This document shows, one piece after another, positions 1 to 9,300 of a DNA stretch of 55,863 nucleotides. The position numbers and the translations under genes are program-made. Each line of letters opens with the position of its first letter. The first letter of the stretch is position 1. The notes beneath the pieces are model-generated. The model was given only the letters and a program-made list of their open reading frames with translations, was not told the origin of the DNA and searched no databases. Source of the stretch: Deltaproteobacteria bacterium (GTDB lineage Bacteria; Desulfobacterota; Dissulfuribacteria; Dissulfuribacterales; UBA3076); assembly GCA_018399745.1 (NCBI GenBank), contig JAGYNZ010000016.1, positions 1-55,863 of the forward strand, in the 5' to 3' direction.

Positions 1-234
1 GCCCAGGAAGCTATTTTAGAGACCAAGATTTCTAACCTTTCTTTAATACCCTCGCATATTCGCCTTGACAAAGCAGAACAGCAGCTTGCTCCGGAATTGT
101 TCAGGGAGGCCATAACATCTAAAATAAACCCACTTTTAAAAACTTCGATCAAGATGGAGCTTTTCACCCGTTGTGGGATAACTTCTGACACCAGCAATTG
201 CTCACTAATGAGTCGCAATGATCTGGGGCATTGA
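1..234 (+). pseudogene. 3' remnant of a ParA-family partition ATPase gene
   Basis: A reading frame open from the window edge ends in TGA at 232-234 (77 codons visible). Its first ~40 residues match the middle of ParA/Soj proteins: an N-L-x-L-I-P-S-x-I-x-L segment, then A-E-x-x-L and an R-E pair, which in ParA lie just before the Walker B strand. The expected hydrophobic strand and D-C-P-P motif do not follow. The frame instead runs into Ser/Thr/Asn-rich sequence and stops, so the gene appears truncated or recombined around 120-150. The 5' part, including the P-loop, lies outside the window. CRISPR-repeat-like sequences follow directly. The ParA assignment rests on a short motif match and could be wrong. 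Confidence 0.45.
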
Positions 235-274
235 TTCTCACGGAAACTGGAAATTAGAAATTGGAGATAATTAT

Positions 275-379
275 GGTCGCAATCCCCTCCTAATCAGGTC
301 TCAGTTTAGAACTGGTTTTTCCGAATTTCCAATTTCCAATATCAAATACCAGAGGTCTCAATCCCCTCCTAATCAGGTC
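275..379. repeat. Two CRISPR-repeat-like direct repeats (275-300 and 354-379)
   Basis: Two 26-bp copies sharing the core CAATCCCCTCCTAATCAGGT differ at one base (25 of 26 identical) and start 79 bp apart. The core resembles CRISPR repeats of the GT(C/T)(G/T)CAATCCC...AATCAGGTC kind. A 36-37 bp repeat plus a spacer of about 42 bp would fit. Only two copies exist, the sequences beyond the core diverge, and no cas gene is in the window. This is either a degenerate two-repeat remnant or an unrelated intergenic repeat. AT-rich sequences containing AAATTGGAAATT-like motifs lie beside both copies in opposite orientation. Confidence 0.4.
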
Positions 380-514
380 AATTGAAAAGCCAGCTCCATT
401 TTGGTATACTTGATTTAGCTAACGTATTAAAAATACTGAATAAACGAGCTGCTATAAACTAGTTTAAATCACGATCTCTGTAGATAGAATCGCACAGAGA
501 AATATCAGTCATCC

Positions 515-1939
515 ATGAATTCCGTCATAATCACTTTTCTCATATTCCTCTTAATATTTGTCCTTATAGGGGTATCTTCCACCCTGAAGGGCCGCAAGAC
601 AAAGGAGGATTATCTTATTGCAAGCAGAGACATCCATCCCTGGCTGGGGGCGATTTCCGCAGCCGCCACCAATACCAGCGGCTATATGTTCATCGGCCTT
701 ATCGGCTTCACCTATAAATTCGGCATATCATCAATATGGGTGACTGTAGGCTGGATTACCGGTGATTATTTCTTGTGGCGCCTCATGTATAAACGGATGC
801 GCGAAGAAACGGAAAAAGTCAAAGCCAATACCGTGTCATCATTTATCGGATACTGTCAAAAAACAGGGGTGGATCCGCTTATTAAAGCTGCAGCAGGTAT
901 CGTTACCCTGATTTTTCTGGCGACCTACGCCTCGGCCCAGCTTACCGCAGGGGGCAAGGCGCTTCATGTCCTCTTTGATTGGAATTACTCAACCGGTGCG
1001 ATAATCGGAGCAACCATTGTACTCATCTATTGCTTTTCAGGGGGAATCAGGGCATCAATCTGGACCGACGCGGCCCAGGCCACTGTCATGATCATCTCTA
1101 TGAGTATACTGCTCATCATATCGGCTGTGCATGTTGGTTCACCCATGTCGCTCTTCAGCCAGCTCGGGGCTATTGATCCAAAGCTCGTGACCCTGTTTCC
1201 TGAGCGACTGGAGTTCGGAATTGCCCTTTATGTTCTTGGCTGGGTGGCTGCGGGCGTCGGCGTGGCCGGAGAGCCTGACATGCAGATCCGCATCATGAGT
1301 ATCTCATCTCCTGAACGCATGAAGGCGGGCAGACGAACCTATTTTGCCTGGTACATTCCCTTTTCAATAGCATCTGTCCTGGTGGGCCTCTATTCACGGG
1401 TCCTGCTTCCTGACGTAAAGACCTTTGACCCGGAACTGGCGCTGCCGACCCTTTCAATGAACATGCTGCCCGAGGCATTTGTCGGCCTCATACTTGCCGG
1501 ACTCTTTGCTGCGACCATGTCCACTGCCGATTCACAGGTCCTGTCAAGCGGCGCCGCCCTGACCCAGGACATCTTTCCAAAGCTTGGCAAAACAAGGAGA
1601 AATACCAAGATCGGCACGCTCCTTATCGTCACCTTTGCTTTGAGCTTTGCGATCTTCGCCCAGGGCAGACAGAATGTGTTCGAGATTGTTACCATGGCGT
1701 GGTCAGGCCTGGGGGCATCACTGGGACCGCTGATGATCCTGCGTTCCTTTGGCAAAGAGATCGGCAGAAAAACTGCCATTACCATGATGATCTCTGGTGT
1801 TCTTACGGTACTGCTCTGGCGCTATCACTTTAAACTGTTTGGATCTCTGTATGAAATACTGCCGGGGCTGCTTGTGGCCTTTTCCATCTATTATCTGTCA
1901 TTACTGATCAATACCCTGCAGGCTAGAAGGAATACGTAA
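515..1939 (+). CDS. Sodium:solute symporter, PutP-like (SSS family)
   Basis: Polytopic inner-membrane transporter of 474 residues, a usual SSS length, with about 12-13 hydrophobic segments. It starts with a hydrophobic helix followed by the K-T-K-E-D-Y-L-I-A-S-R segment typical of the family. The T-N-T-S-G-Y and F-S-G-G-I-R-A-S-I-W-T-D-A-x-Q stretches are PutP/SSS hallmarks near helices 2 and 5. Such proteins import proline, pantothenate, osmolytes or carboxylates with Na+; the substrate cannot be read from sequence. No strong ribosome-binding site precedes the ATG. The gene converges with the PagL-like gene. Closeness to ectoine-type genes makes an osmolyte role conceivable, but that is inference. 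Confidence 0.88.
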   Translation: MNSVIITFLIFLLIFVLIGVSSTLKGRKTKEDYLIASRDIHPWLGAISAAATNTSGYMFIGLIGFTYKFGISSIWVTVGWITGDYFLWRLMYKRMREETEKVKANTVSSFIGYCQKTGVDPLIKAAAGIVTLIFLATYASAQLTAGGKALHVLFDWNYSTGAIIGATIVLIYCFSGGIRASIWTDAAQATVMIISMSILLIISAVHVGSPMSLFSQLGAIDPKLVTLFPERLEFGIALYVLGWVAAGVGVAGEPDMQIRIMSISSPERMKAGRRTYFAWYIPFSIASVLVGLYSRVLLPDVKTFDPELALPTLSMNMLPEAFVGLILAGLFAATMSTADSQVLSSGAALTQDIFPKLGKTRRNTKIGTLLIVTFALSFAIFAQGRQNVFEIVTMAWSGLGASLGPLMILRSFGKEIGRKTAITMMISGVLTVLLWRYHFKLFGSLYEILPGLLVAFSIYYLSLLINTLQARRNT

Positions 1940-2054
1940 AATCATCCCTGTTCTGTGCTGTTGGACAACATCAACGGCTTGATAAAACCGGGGCTCGGGC
2001 GTGTTAACGAAAGCTGAGTGAAACATGGATCTCTGTAAACATGATAACTGAGAT

Positions 2055-2651
2055 TTAAAAAAAGCAAGCAAACCCTATGGAAGCACCAAGGGAATTCATT
2101 CCATCATTCCGGTTACTCAAACCTGCATTTGAAATATGGTGACATTTCCCTTCCGCGATAATGGACCAGTTGTTGGTCAGCATATAATGGATCCCGAGGC
2201 CTATTTGAGGTGTGAATTCCAGGTCCTGTCCAATGGCATCCTGAGAACGGTCTTTATAGACATCATTAAAAAGAATGCCGACCCCGCCCTGGATAAATGG
2301 TATTAGCCTTCTACCAGGTGATACAAAATTATAACGCAAGAGGGCTGAAAAACCTTCCATATCATTACCAGGGCCTTCAGTAACAATTGATCGACACAGC
2401 TCAAACATTAGTTCCCAGTTGCCCTCCGGCAGAAACCGTGATGGACCAGGGTTATTGAGCATCCAGCCCAGACGCAGGATGGTCTGTGTGTATTCAAAAT
2501 CAGGCGTTTCAGGTCCAAGATCTATGTCAGTGAAATAACCCTGCAGGATCTCGAGGGAAATTCGATTTTTTGTAAAGAACCCTTTTTCCGATAGGGAATA
2601 CTCATCCAAAAGAGTATCATCCGCCTTGACCGGATCAGGCGAAATAAACAA
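2055..2651 (-). CDS. pagL: PagL-like lipid A 3-O-deacylase (outer-membrane beta-barrel)
   Basis: The C-terminal part holds H-H-I-S-N-A-G-L followed by N-x-G-M-N-S-L-G, the His-Ser catalytic region of PagL, which removes the 3-O-linked acyl chain of lipid A in the outer membrane. The protein ends in a terminal Phe, as barrel proteins often do, and alternating strands fit a small eight-stranded barrel. The start given is a TTG in the middle of what should be the signal peptide. The same frame stays open upstream and encodes a hydrophobic Cys/Phe-rich leader. It could begin at an ATT codon (2715-2717), seven bases after a GGAGG, giving about 220 residues with a proper export signal. No ATG or GTG is available in frame. 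The family call is good; the start is uncertain. Confidence 0.75.
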   Translation of the reverse strand: MFISPDPVKADDTLLDEYSLSEKGFFTKNRISLEILQGYFTDIDLGPETPDFEYTQTILRLGWMLNNPGPSRFLPEGNWELMFELCRSIVTEGPGNDMEGFSALLRYNFVSPGRRLIPFIQGGVGILFNDVYKDRSQDAIGQDLEFTPQIGLGIHYMLTNNWSIIAEGKCHHISNAGLSNRNDGMNSLGASIGFACFF

Positions 2652-2971
2652 AAGTGAGACACAGAAACAACAAAATATGAAAAAGCAACATTTTATTTTA
2701 CTGACTGGATTACTAATTTTTTTGCCTCCGGAGGTTTTTAAAAAAGTGATCTGTTTAAGTACAATTAACGACTTGATTTATATGGAGGGAATTCCTGGCT
2801 TAAGATGTATTCCAGAACAGTAAAAACACGCCGCCACCTCTTCTTTCCACGCTTCTACCGATTACTGTGAACTGCAACTATATAATCGTTTATCAAGTTG
2901 GAATAGGGCTGTCAATAGATCAGACGTTTTTTGAACTGTCTTGGAGTATAAAAGGCGTGAATCTGAAGGGC

Positions 2972-4381
2972 CTATGTTTCTACGAGAGCTTCGTGCAGCA
3001 CCTTTATGGCTGTTTTAAAATCACTTTCCGAAACAATGAATTTGGCCTCCACGTTTCGGCGATCCTTTTGTGTGGCCAGCAATTCCACGCCTGCCTGCTC
3101 AAGGGCCCTGGTTGCGCGCGCCATGAGTCCGGGCACCGCCATATTGCTGCCGATGGCCGACACCATGGCCACAGTGGCCATGTCGATCACTGCATCGGAA
3201 TAGTATTTTTTCCAGTCATCCACAAGCCTTTTGGCGGTTTTTAGAGAGATGGGCAGGTAGTGGATAATGGTATTGGCGTTGGTGGTCTTGGCAATGTAGC
3301 GCAGGCCCCGATTATCCAGATCTTTACAGAGTTGCTGATCATATCCGGTACGGCCCACCATGTCCTGATCAATGTAACTGATTTCGATCAAACCCTTACG
3401 GCCCGTAACGATCTCCACACATGGTTCATCACTGATATAATCTCGCGTGATCAAGGTACCAGGATGCTCGGGTTCAAAGGCGTTTTTGATGCGGAGGTCA
3501 ATTCCGGAATTGCGAAGACCTGTGGCCGCGCCTGGATGAATGGCCTCCATCCCCAGATCCGCCAGTTGGTCCGCAACGTGATAACTGGTTTGACCTATGG
3601 TTTTGACACGATCTTCTCCCACCAGTTTGGGATCAGCACTGGACAGGTGAAACTCCTTATGGATAATCGCCTCACCCGCCTGGGTCACAGCGGCCACTTT
3701 GCTGAACGTGATTTCACTGTACCCGCGGTCATAGATATTCATGAGTCCTTCTCTGCACTGAGTATAGCCGGTGACAATGGGAAGCTCCTCATCCAGTCTC
3801 AGGTTTTGAAAAAATTTTTTAATCTTTTCCGTAAACGAAAGGTTTAGCTCCTCCCGCCAGCCGGTCAGATCGATATATCGGGCATTGATCCCTTTGTCCT
3901 GAAGAATCAGGGTGGTGTTATACGCGCTGTGGGCCTCTCCTATAGCAGAAAGCATTTCGCGGATAGTCAAAAGATGCTCGGACAGCTGAAAATGACCGTA
4001 TGAGCACAGCCGGTGAAGGTCTAAAAGACAACTTCTCGCCCCTTCGATGCGGTCCCTTACAAAACGGTCGGCCTGGTCGGTATCCAGGCCCAGGACCTGC
4101 AGTCCGGCATTGATAGCCAGCATCTTTTCACCCACCTTGGTGATGGCATCGCCCCAGGCCCAGGACGACGCATCATTTTCCACAAACATGCCGTATACGC
4201 CGGGTTCATGTGTCTTTTTGTGCTCAAGCAGCAGGTCTGTCAGCCCGGCATAGGCGGACACCACAATAATCCGTCCATAGAGATCCGGACCCCTGCGGTC
4301 CCCGATTAAAATATTGTCCAGTACATCGGCAAATCGGGACATGGTGGTGCCGCCGATCTTTTCTACTGTATGTGATTTCAT
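2972..4381 (-). CDS. ask: Aspartate kinase, ectoine-cluster type (Ask_Ect)
   Basis: Phosphorylates L-aspartate, the first step toward aspartate semialdehyde. The protein has 469 residues and opens with V-E-K-I-G-G-T-T-M, the N-terminal substrate/ATP motif in the form seen in the ectoine-linked subgroup rather than general LysC (K-F-G-G-T-S). A further diagnostic stretch is V-S-A-Y-A-G-L-T-D-L-L-L. ACT regulatory repeats occupy roughly residues 320-469. A GGAG lies five bases before the ATG. It sits 155 bp downstream of ectB on the same strand, as in ect operons, where this dedicated kinase feeds the pathway. ectA and ectC, normally in the same operon, are not present here. Confidence 0.88.
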   Translation of the reverse strand: MKSHTVEKIGGTTMSRFADVLDNILIGDRRGPDLYGRIIVVSAYAGLTDLLLEHKKTHEPGVYGMFVENDASSWAWGDAITKVGEKMLAINAGLQVLGLDTDQADRFVRDRIEGARSCLLDLHRLCSYGHFQLSEHLLTIREMLSAIGEAHSAYNTTLILQDKGINARYIDLTGWREELNLSFTEKIKKFFQNLRLDEELPIVTGYTQCREGLMNIYDRGYSEITFSKVAAVTQAGEAIIHKEFHLSSADPKLVGEDRVKTIGQTSYHVADQLADLGMEAIHPGAATGLRNSGIDLRIKNAFEPEHPGTLITRDYISDEPCVEIVTGRKGLIEISYIDQDMVGRTGYDQQLCKDLDNRGLRYIAKTTNANTIIHYLPISLKTAKRLVDDWKKYYSDAVIDMATVAMVSAIGSNMAVPGLMARATRALEQAGVELLATQKDRRNVEAKFIVSESDFKTAIKVLHEALVET

Positions 4382-4450
4382 TTTCTCCGGCTTCCTGTCT
4401 TTAATGGTTATAAAAACATGATCTCTCTATAAATTCTCAGGCCTTAGAGA

Positions 4451-4540
4451 TCAAGTCAGACCTTCTTGTTCATGGTCTTCTTGAAAGACGTGAATATCAC
4501 TCCCTATGCCCATGAATTTATACGAATGTGCGACAATCAT
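4451..4540 (-). CDS. Possible 29-residue ORF coupled to ectB
   Basis: An ATG at 4540 overlaps the ectB stop in an ATGA arrangement typical of translationally coupled genes and opens a 29-codon frame ending in TGA at 4451. It begins M-I-V, as EctC proteins do, and occupies the position ectC would have, but nothing after the third residue clearly matches EctC. It may be a vestige of ectC, a real small peptide, or chance. Only the overlap and position support it. Confidence 0.2.
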   Translation of the reverse strand: MIVAHSYKFMGIGSDIHVFQEDHEQEGLT

Positions 4541-5814
4541 TCAAACAGTCCTGTCAATTTTTTTTCTTTTTGTTTCAGGACATCATCAATAGCCTCTTCC
4601 ACAATGGATATGCCTTTGTCCAACGTCTCTTCCGGAGTGACCAGCGGAGGCAGAAATTTGAGTACCTGGCCATCGGCACCGGCCCGTTCGATTACCAGTC
4701 CCTTTTCAAAGCATGTGGTGGATACCTCCTTGGCAAATCCGTTCTCAGGGATCTCAAGGCCCAGGATCATACCCCTGCCACGGACCGAGGCCTCAAGAGA
4801 GGGATACTTTTCAGCTATCTGTTCCAATCGGTTGTCCATGAATCCGCCCTTATATTTAATGGCATCACTCAAGTCATTGTTCTCCCAGAATCGAAAGGCT
4901 TCTGTAGCAGCTACAAAGGCCAGGTTGTTCCCCCGAAACGTCCCGGTATGCTCACCCGGTTTCCACTGGTCCAGATCAGGGCGAACAAGCAGAAGCGACA
5001 ACGGGAGTCCGCCGCCGATGGCCTTGGAAAGAATTACCATATCGGGCTTGATCCCGGATTTCTCAAAACTGAAAAAATCACCGGTGCGGCCATTGCCCAC
5101 CTGAATATCGTCTACAATCAGCAGAATATCCCACTCATGGCATATATCGGCCAGCTCCGCAAGCCATTCGGGACGGGCCACATTGACACCGCCTTCTGCC
5201 TGAACGGTCTCAAGAATAACGGCCGCAGGCAGATCCAGTCCACTGGAATTGTCCGTGAGCAACTTTGTAAACAGATCCAGTGTATTGATATCCGGTCCCA
5301 TGTAACCATCAAAGGGTAAAAAACTGACATCGCTGCGGCTGATGTGGGCTTCATCCCGATAAAAGGCATTACCAGTCACTGCCAGAGCACCCATGGAAAG
5401 CCCGTGATATCCATTGGTAAAGGCCACAACGTTGGAACGCCCTTTGACCATACGTGCCAGCTTGAGTGCGCTCTCCACGGCATTGGTGCCGGTCGGACCT
5501 GTGAACTGGATCTTGTACTGAAGGTTGCGGGGTTCCAGAATAGTGGAGACAAAGGTCTCAAGAAAACGCTGTTTCGCGGTTGTGGCCATATCCAGCCCGT
5601 GGATCACTCCCTTGTCCTGAATATGTTTCATCAGGGCGTTACAGACGCTTTCATTGTTGTGCCCGTAATTAAGGGTCCCCGCGCCTGCAAAAAAATCAAT
5701 ATATTCTTTACCCATGGTGTCGGTCAGGACCGCACCTTCGGCCTTCTCAAAAATTACCGGAAATGCCCGGATATACCCCCGGACGCGGGATTCATAATTT
5801 TCAAATACGCGCAT
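4537..5814 (-). CDS. ectB: Diaminobutyrate-2-oxoglutarate transaminase EctB
   Basis: PLP-dependent class III aminotransferase that converts aspartate semialdehyde and glutamate to L-2,4-diaminobutyrate. Its 425 residues match EctB length. The N-terminus carries the E-S-x-V-R-x-Y-x-R-x-F-P segment characteristic of EctB. The phosphate-binding G-P-T-G-T-N-A-V-E is at 106-114, the V-D-D-I-Q-V-G ring-stacking motif at 234-240, and the Schiff-base lysine is K264 in S-K-A-I-G-G-G. An AGGAGG sits eight bases before the ATG. The kinase gene follows. With no adjacent ectA or ectC, diaminobutyrate could feed ectoine made by genes elsewhere, or another product such as a diamine or siderophore. Confidence 0.92.
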   Translation of the reverse strand: MRVFENYESRVRGYIRAFPVIFEKAEGAVLTDTMGKEYIDFFAGAGTLNYGHNNESVCNALMKHIQDKGVIHGLDMATTAKQRFLETFVSTILEPRNLQYKIQFTGPTGTNAVESALKLARMVKGRSNVVAFTNGYHGLSMGALAVTGNAFYRDEAHISRSDVSFLPFDGYMGPDINTLDLFTKLLTDNSSGLDLPAAVILETVQAEGGVNVARPEWLAELADICHEWDILLIVDDIQVGNGRTGDFFSFEKSGIKPDMVILSKAIGGGLPLSLLLVRPDLDQWKPGEHTGTFRGNNLAFVAATEAFRFWENNDLSDAIKYKGGFMDNRLEQIAEKYPSLEASVRGRGMILGLEIPENGFAKEVSTTCFEKGLVIERAGADGQVLKFLPPLVTPEETLDKGISIVEEAIDDVLKQKEKKLTGLFE

Positions 5815-6349
5815 GAATTTATCCTCCTTAGTTATATAGGTTAATATCTTTCTGAATCAACTGGAAAAAGGGTTTATTCTCATAATGTTCCCTGTTTCAT
5901 AGACAGGCTTTTTCAGCAGGCATAAAGCAAAAAACAGAATTTCGGCTACCACCTGGGAAAGGCTGATTCTTGTTTGGCTGTGATAAAAGAAAACCCGCCG
6001 GCACCCTATGAGAGCATATTGAGGCCCGATCCCAATTTTGATAAGGGATTCAGTTGTATATAAATACCTTGATGATTATTCGTAATAAATTTCAATTAAA
6101 ATAAAGTTTGTAATAAATATATCAATACAAAGTATAATTGTCAACGACCGGATAAATTAGAGGGATCGAGATTAAAATTGTCTGAATATTCGATTAATCA
6201 AGTTAGGATTTATTTGGGATTATTTTTAGATCAGACTCCATTTATACAGATAGTCTCTCAAATTCCTCACAGAATACCAAGCCATATCTAAATTTTGGCT
6301 TTTTGCATCTGTTGTACAAAATGAAAAATGGAAAAGTAACGATATCTTT
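5815..6349. other. AT-rich intergenic region upstream of ectB
   Basis: 535 bp between ectB and the 3' end of hrpA, both on the minus strand. No credible coding frame, no ectA-like remnant and no clear strong terminator for hrpA were seen. The sequence from about 6040 to 6320 is very AT-rich, as expected for an osmotically regulated promoter region of ectB, but no convincing -10/-35 pair or operator is asserted. Confidence 0.5.
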
Positions 6350-9300
6350 TTACAAAAGGGACCTTATTCTCTCCCATGCCGCAGTAAGACGCTTGGGAGA
6401 GACCGGTATTGAGGTGCCGAATTCCGGAGCAAATAGAGATACCCTGTATTCATCAATGAGCTTCTCGAAGTGCTTTATTCCTTCTGCGAGTTCTTTTGTT
6501 ATATTCGCATTGAGAGAGGTCCTGGCCTCGTTTAGATGTGACAAAAACGGTTCCAGTCTGGATGCCTTTGTCATGTCCTTAATGGGATCGACATATGCCC
6601 TTTGGGCCCTGACAGCAAGGGCATTCAGATACCTTGGCAGCTCAGGAAGCTGGTCCGGACTTGCATTTCCAGGAAAGCCGGGCGGCGTGAGTCTTGTCAG
6701 CTCTGTTTCGAGGTCCGCAAAGACCCGCGAATAGCTCCTGGTCTTTGTCGCATTATTGCGAAGACGCATTATTTCACGTTGCGCTGCGATTCGGGCCTCA
6801 AGCACTTCTTTCAGTAATTGTATTTTCGGGATGGCCTGCTGAAAGATCTTTCCCTCCAATTCCCTGGCCTTCTTAATAAGGTCAGATCTGCTCGGGATTT
6901 GACTCCAACTCCCTAACAGCTCTTGGTATAAAAAGGCATATATTGACTGACGCAGTTTCTGTATGCCTCCCAGGGCAAGAAAGGACTTGGGGGGCAAACC
7001 GGCGGGGATACAGTTTCTTTTGAGATATCCAAATTCCTTGCTCAGGTAATCAGCAAGGATCCGCCTTGCCCCATGCTGGGTTTTTGAAATGGCCTCATCC
7101 TGATTGAGAAAAAGTCTTATACATACACTGTTATTTTCTGCCACAATTCCTGGAAAGGCCTTCATGGTATTCTGTTTATCTCCTGAAGAACCCATGATTG
7201 AGACCGGCAGGTCCGGAAAATTTTTCAGGTTGATCCCGAATGCCTCCCATTTGATCTTGATTCTTAACCACTCTGGATCATTTTGATCAAAAGCGGCAGG
7301 GGACTTTCCCAGTCTATCCTTTAAGCGGTTGAGATCATGTCCTGAATCAAGGACTTTTCCATTCCGGTCTATTATCTCAAATCTCATCAAGAGGTGAGGG
7401 GGGATATCGTCAAGCGCCAACCACATTTTGCTCTGTATAGTTATTCCATATTGTCTGAAGATTTCTTCCTGTAACGATTGAAGCAGGCCCTTTTCGGTCT
7501 TTTGGAGTTTTTTCGCTATATTTTCCGCAACCGCAGGTATTGGTACCAGCTGCTTGCGAATCTGCTTGGGCAACGTTTTCAATAGATAGATGATCTTTTC
7601 CTGAAGAAGGCCGGGGACCAGCCATTCAAAAGGCTTGGGGGATAAAGAGGCGACTAAGCCCGAAGGGATACTTGCAGTGACACCATCCGCCCGGTCTCCT
7701 GGACAAAAACAGTAACTTAGAGATAGTCTGTGCCCTGAAACCTTTATGTATCCAGGAAATTGGCCGATCACATCAATATCCGGAATGGATCTGAGCAAAT
7801 CTTCTCTCGTAAGGAACAGGACCGGAATATTATTGGAGGCAATACGTAAACCCCTGGCCAAAGAACGCTCATTACATATCAATTCCATCCGATGATCCTT
7901 CTTTTTCTTACAGGATTTGAGTCTGAACACCACCTTTTCTAATTCCCTCAATCCCTGGTCATAGAAGTAATAGAGAATCTCTTCATCCACCATGATGTCA
8001 CGTCGCCTGGTCCTGTCCTCCAGGTCCCTGACCTCTGATATGAGTCTCATGTTGTGTACAATAAAAGGGTACTTACCTTTGAGTTCGCCGGGAATGAGAG
8101 CCTGACGTATAAAGATGTCTCTGGATTCAACAGGGTCGATTTTCCCGTATCCGACCTTTCGCCTTTCCACTATCGGGAGGCCAAAGAGCGTAACCTTTTC
8201 CCATGCCGATACCTCACCACGCCGTTTTTCCCAGTGCGGCTCGGAATAGCTGTATACGCAGAGATCACCTGCCAGTCTTTCTATCCATTCAGGTTCAATA
8301 GCAGCTGCCATCCTGGCAAAAGGCCTGGATGTCTGTACAAGCTCTGTTGCCACTATCCATTGAGGGCCTTTTTTATATAGTGAGGAACCGGGAAAGAGGA
8401 AGACTTCTCTGCCGCGGGCTGCGAGGTAACGGGATCCTTCCTGCTTAAGGGCGATCTGCCCCAGAAAGCCCGAGAGAACAGAACAATGAACAGACATATA
8501 GGTTTGCTGATTTTGGGCCCTGGTGAATGCGGGAGAATCCGCTGATTTGGTGATTTGCTGATTGGATTTTTCGAAGGCCTGATGAAAATCCTCCGCTCCA
8601 TGGAGTATATTCATTATCTGATCGTGTATATCCTTCCATTCCTGCATCCTGTTGTAAGACAAGAAGTTCTCTTTACAGTATTTCCGTAATTGATTCCTGC
8701 TGCGTGAGGCCTTCAGCTCTCTGTGATAGGCATTCCATATCTTGATAAAGGTCACCAGATCAGAAGAATTGTCTTTAAAAGGGCTGTGGGCCTGGTCTGC
8801 CTGGCTTTCCTTATCCACCGGGCGTTCTCTGGGGTCCAGAATGCTCATGGCCGACGCAACTATGACCACCTCTTTCAGTGCCTTCTCATGCCTGGCTTGA
8901 ATAATCATTCTGGAGATTCGAGGATCAAGAGGCAGTCGCGCCATAATTCGCCCTGTCCTGGTCAGCCTGCCCGATACATCCAGTGCCCTCAACTCTCTCA
9001 AGGTGGTAAATCCTTCTTTTATGGCTTGGGCAGACGGAACATCCACAAAAGGGAATTTATCAACAGGTCCAAGTTTCATTGCATGAAGACGCAGTATCAC
9101 CTCAGCCAGATTTGATCTCCGGATTTCAGGCAACGTGTACTGGGGCCGATCCTCGTAGTCCTCTTCGCTATAAAGCCGGACACATACACCGGCATGGACT
9201 CTCCCCGCTCGTCCTGCCCTTTGATCCGCGCTCGCCCTTGATATGGGGACGATTGGAAGTGCCTTTGTGCGGGACCTGATGTTATAGCGGGCAATTCGAG

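Noticed and set aside
2626-2823. Plus-strand frame encoding a signal-peptide-like M-K-K-Q-H-F-I-L-L stretch
   Set aside because: It overlaps the PagL-like leader region on the other strand, has no ribosome-binding site and no recognisable mature protein; the hydrophobic look follows from T-rich DNA.
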